Assembly (NCBI GenBank): GCA_002633005.1
Contig: NMRA01000016.1
Location: 349,396 to 397,250 of the forward strand
Source of the DNA: Phoronis australis
Lineage: Eukaryota > Phoronida > Phoronidae
Direction of reading: 5' to 3'
DNA: 47,855 nucleotides
Position 1 is the first letter of the stretch; the number at the start of each line of letters is the position of its first letter. Under the pieces are notes generated by a model. That model was given only the letters and a program-made list of their open reading frames with translations. It made no database searches and was not told where the DNA came from. The position numbers and the translations under genes are program-made. Shown here piece by piece: positions 47,594 through 47,855 of the stretch.

Positions 47594-47855
47594 TTACAAA
47601 GTAACCAGACTTTGATACACTGTTTGAGCTTGTTAGGATAAGAGTATTTCACATTATTTGAGTGTATGCACTAGAGTTAGCATGGCCGCGAGCTAGATGT
47701 TGATGAACTCTCACTCGAGTATTTTGAAGGCGGATCTTTAGGAGTCTCAAGCTACCGGTTTGAGCCAGAGTTTACATAGTAGGAAGTATTGGAGAGGCGC
47801 CGCGAATGCAAGCAAGACACACGGCAAATGGAAAAGATGGACCCTCTGACCAATT
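47594..47855 (+). repeat. 262-bp direct repeat, copy 2 (runs to window end)
   Basis: It repeats 46775-47036 without any indel and with one substitution. It starts on the base after the N and is still matching when the window ends, so its true length is unknown. Confidence 0.97.

Larger units (their letters stand above)
44709..47855. other. 5' region of TDRD3 without an identified first exon
   Basis: On the minus strand I looked for an exon ending in TG before a GT donor (to complete the phase-2 junction at 44708) with an upstream ATG, and found none that stays open. The first exon may lie to the right of the window or in unresolved sequence around the N at 47593. The stretch contains two TIR elements and the terminal duplication. 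Confidence 0.45.

Overview
This window is eukaryotic, AT-rich genomic DNA with long introns, GT-AG splice sites and many short non-autonomous repeats. It carries parts of three recognisable animal genes and no prokaryotic features. The gene set (TMEM144-like, CRAMP1/cramped and TDRD3), moderate intron lengths, tRNA-type SINEs and several families of small terminal-inverted-repeat elements fit a marine invertebrate. I lean to a deuterostome or lophotrochozoan, but the sequence does not fix the species. Three single-N positions (21767, 44142, 47593) show that this is a draft scaffold.

Layout. At 795-2067 (minus) lie the first three exons of a TMEM144-family membrane protein; its 3' part runs off the left edge. 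At 4871-5047 (minus) is an unassigned candidate first exon, divergent from the next gene. At 5765-21513 (plus) is a complete 16-exon cramped/CRAMP1 gene: every splice phase closes and the product is 1,001 aa with a SANT domain. From 21514 to 28603 there is mostly non-coding DNA: the CRAMP1 3' flank with a 94-bp tandem repeat, a cluster of fold-back elements, an inverted pair of tRNA-like motifs, and one unassigned terminal exon (25246-25377, minus). From 28604 to 44708 (minus) lie 13 exons of TDRD3: the RMI1/TDRD3-type OB fold, a UBA domain, a very long R/N/Q/P-rich linker, a Tudor domain split over two exons, and the conserved C-terminal tail. The first coding exon of TDRD3 was not found. The right end holds a 262-bp direct duplication that starts immediately after a one-base gap and is probably an assembly artefact.

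The genes are not an operon. CRAMP1 and TDRD3 are convergent; CRAMP1 and the TMEM144-like gene are divergent. CRAMP1 is a nuclear chromatin factor. TDRD3 is a methylarginine reader and the partner of topoisomerase IIIb. TMEM144 is a predicted multi-pass transporter-like protein. The most unusual content is the set of small palindromic or TIR elements: at least three families have two copies each in this window, and they sit in introns and in the gaps between genes.
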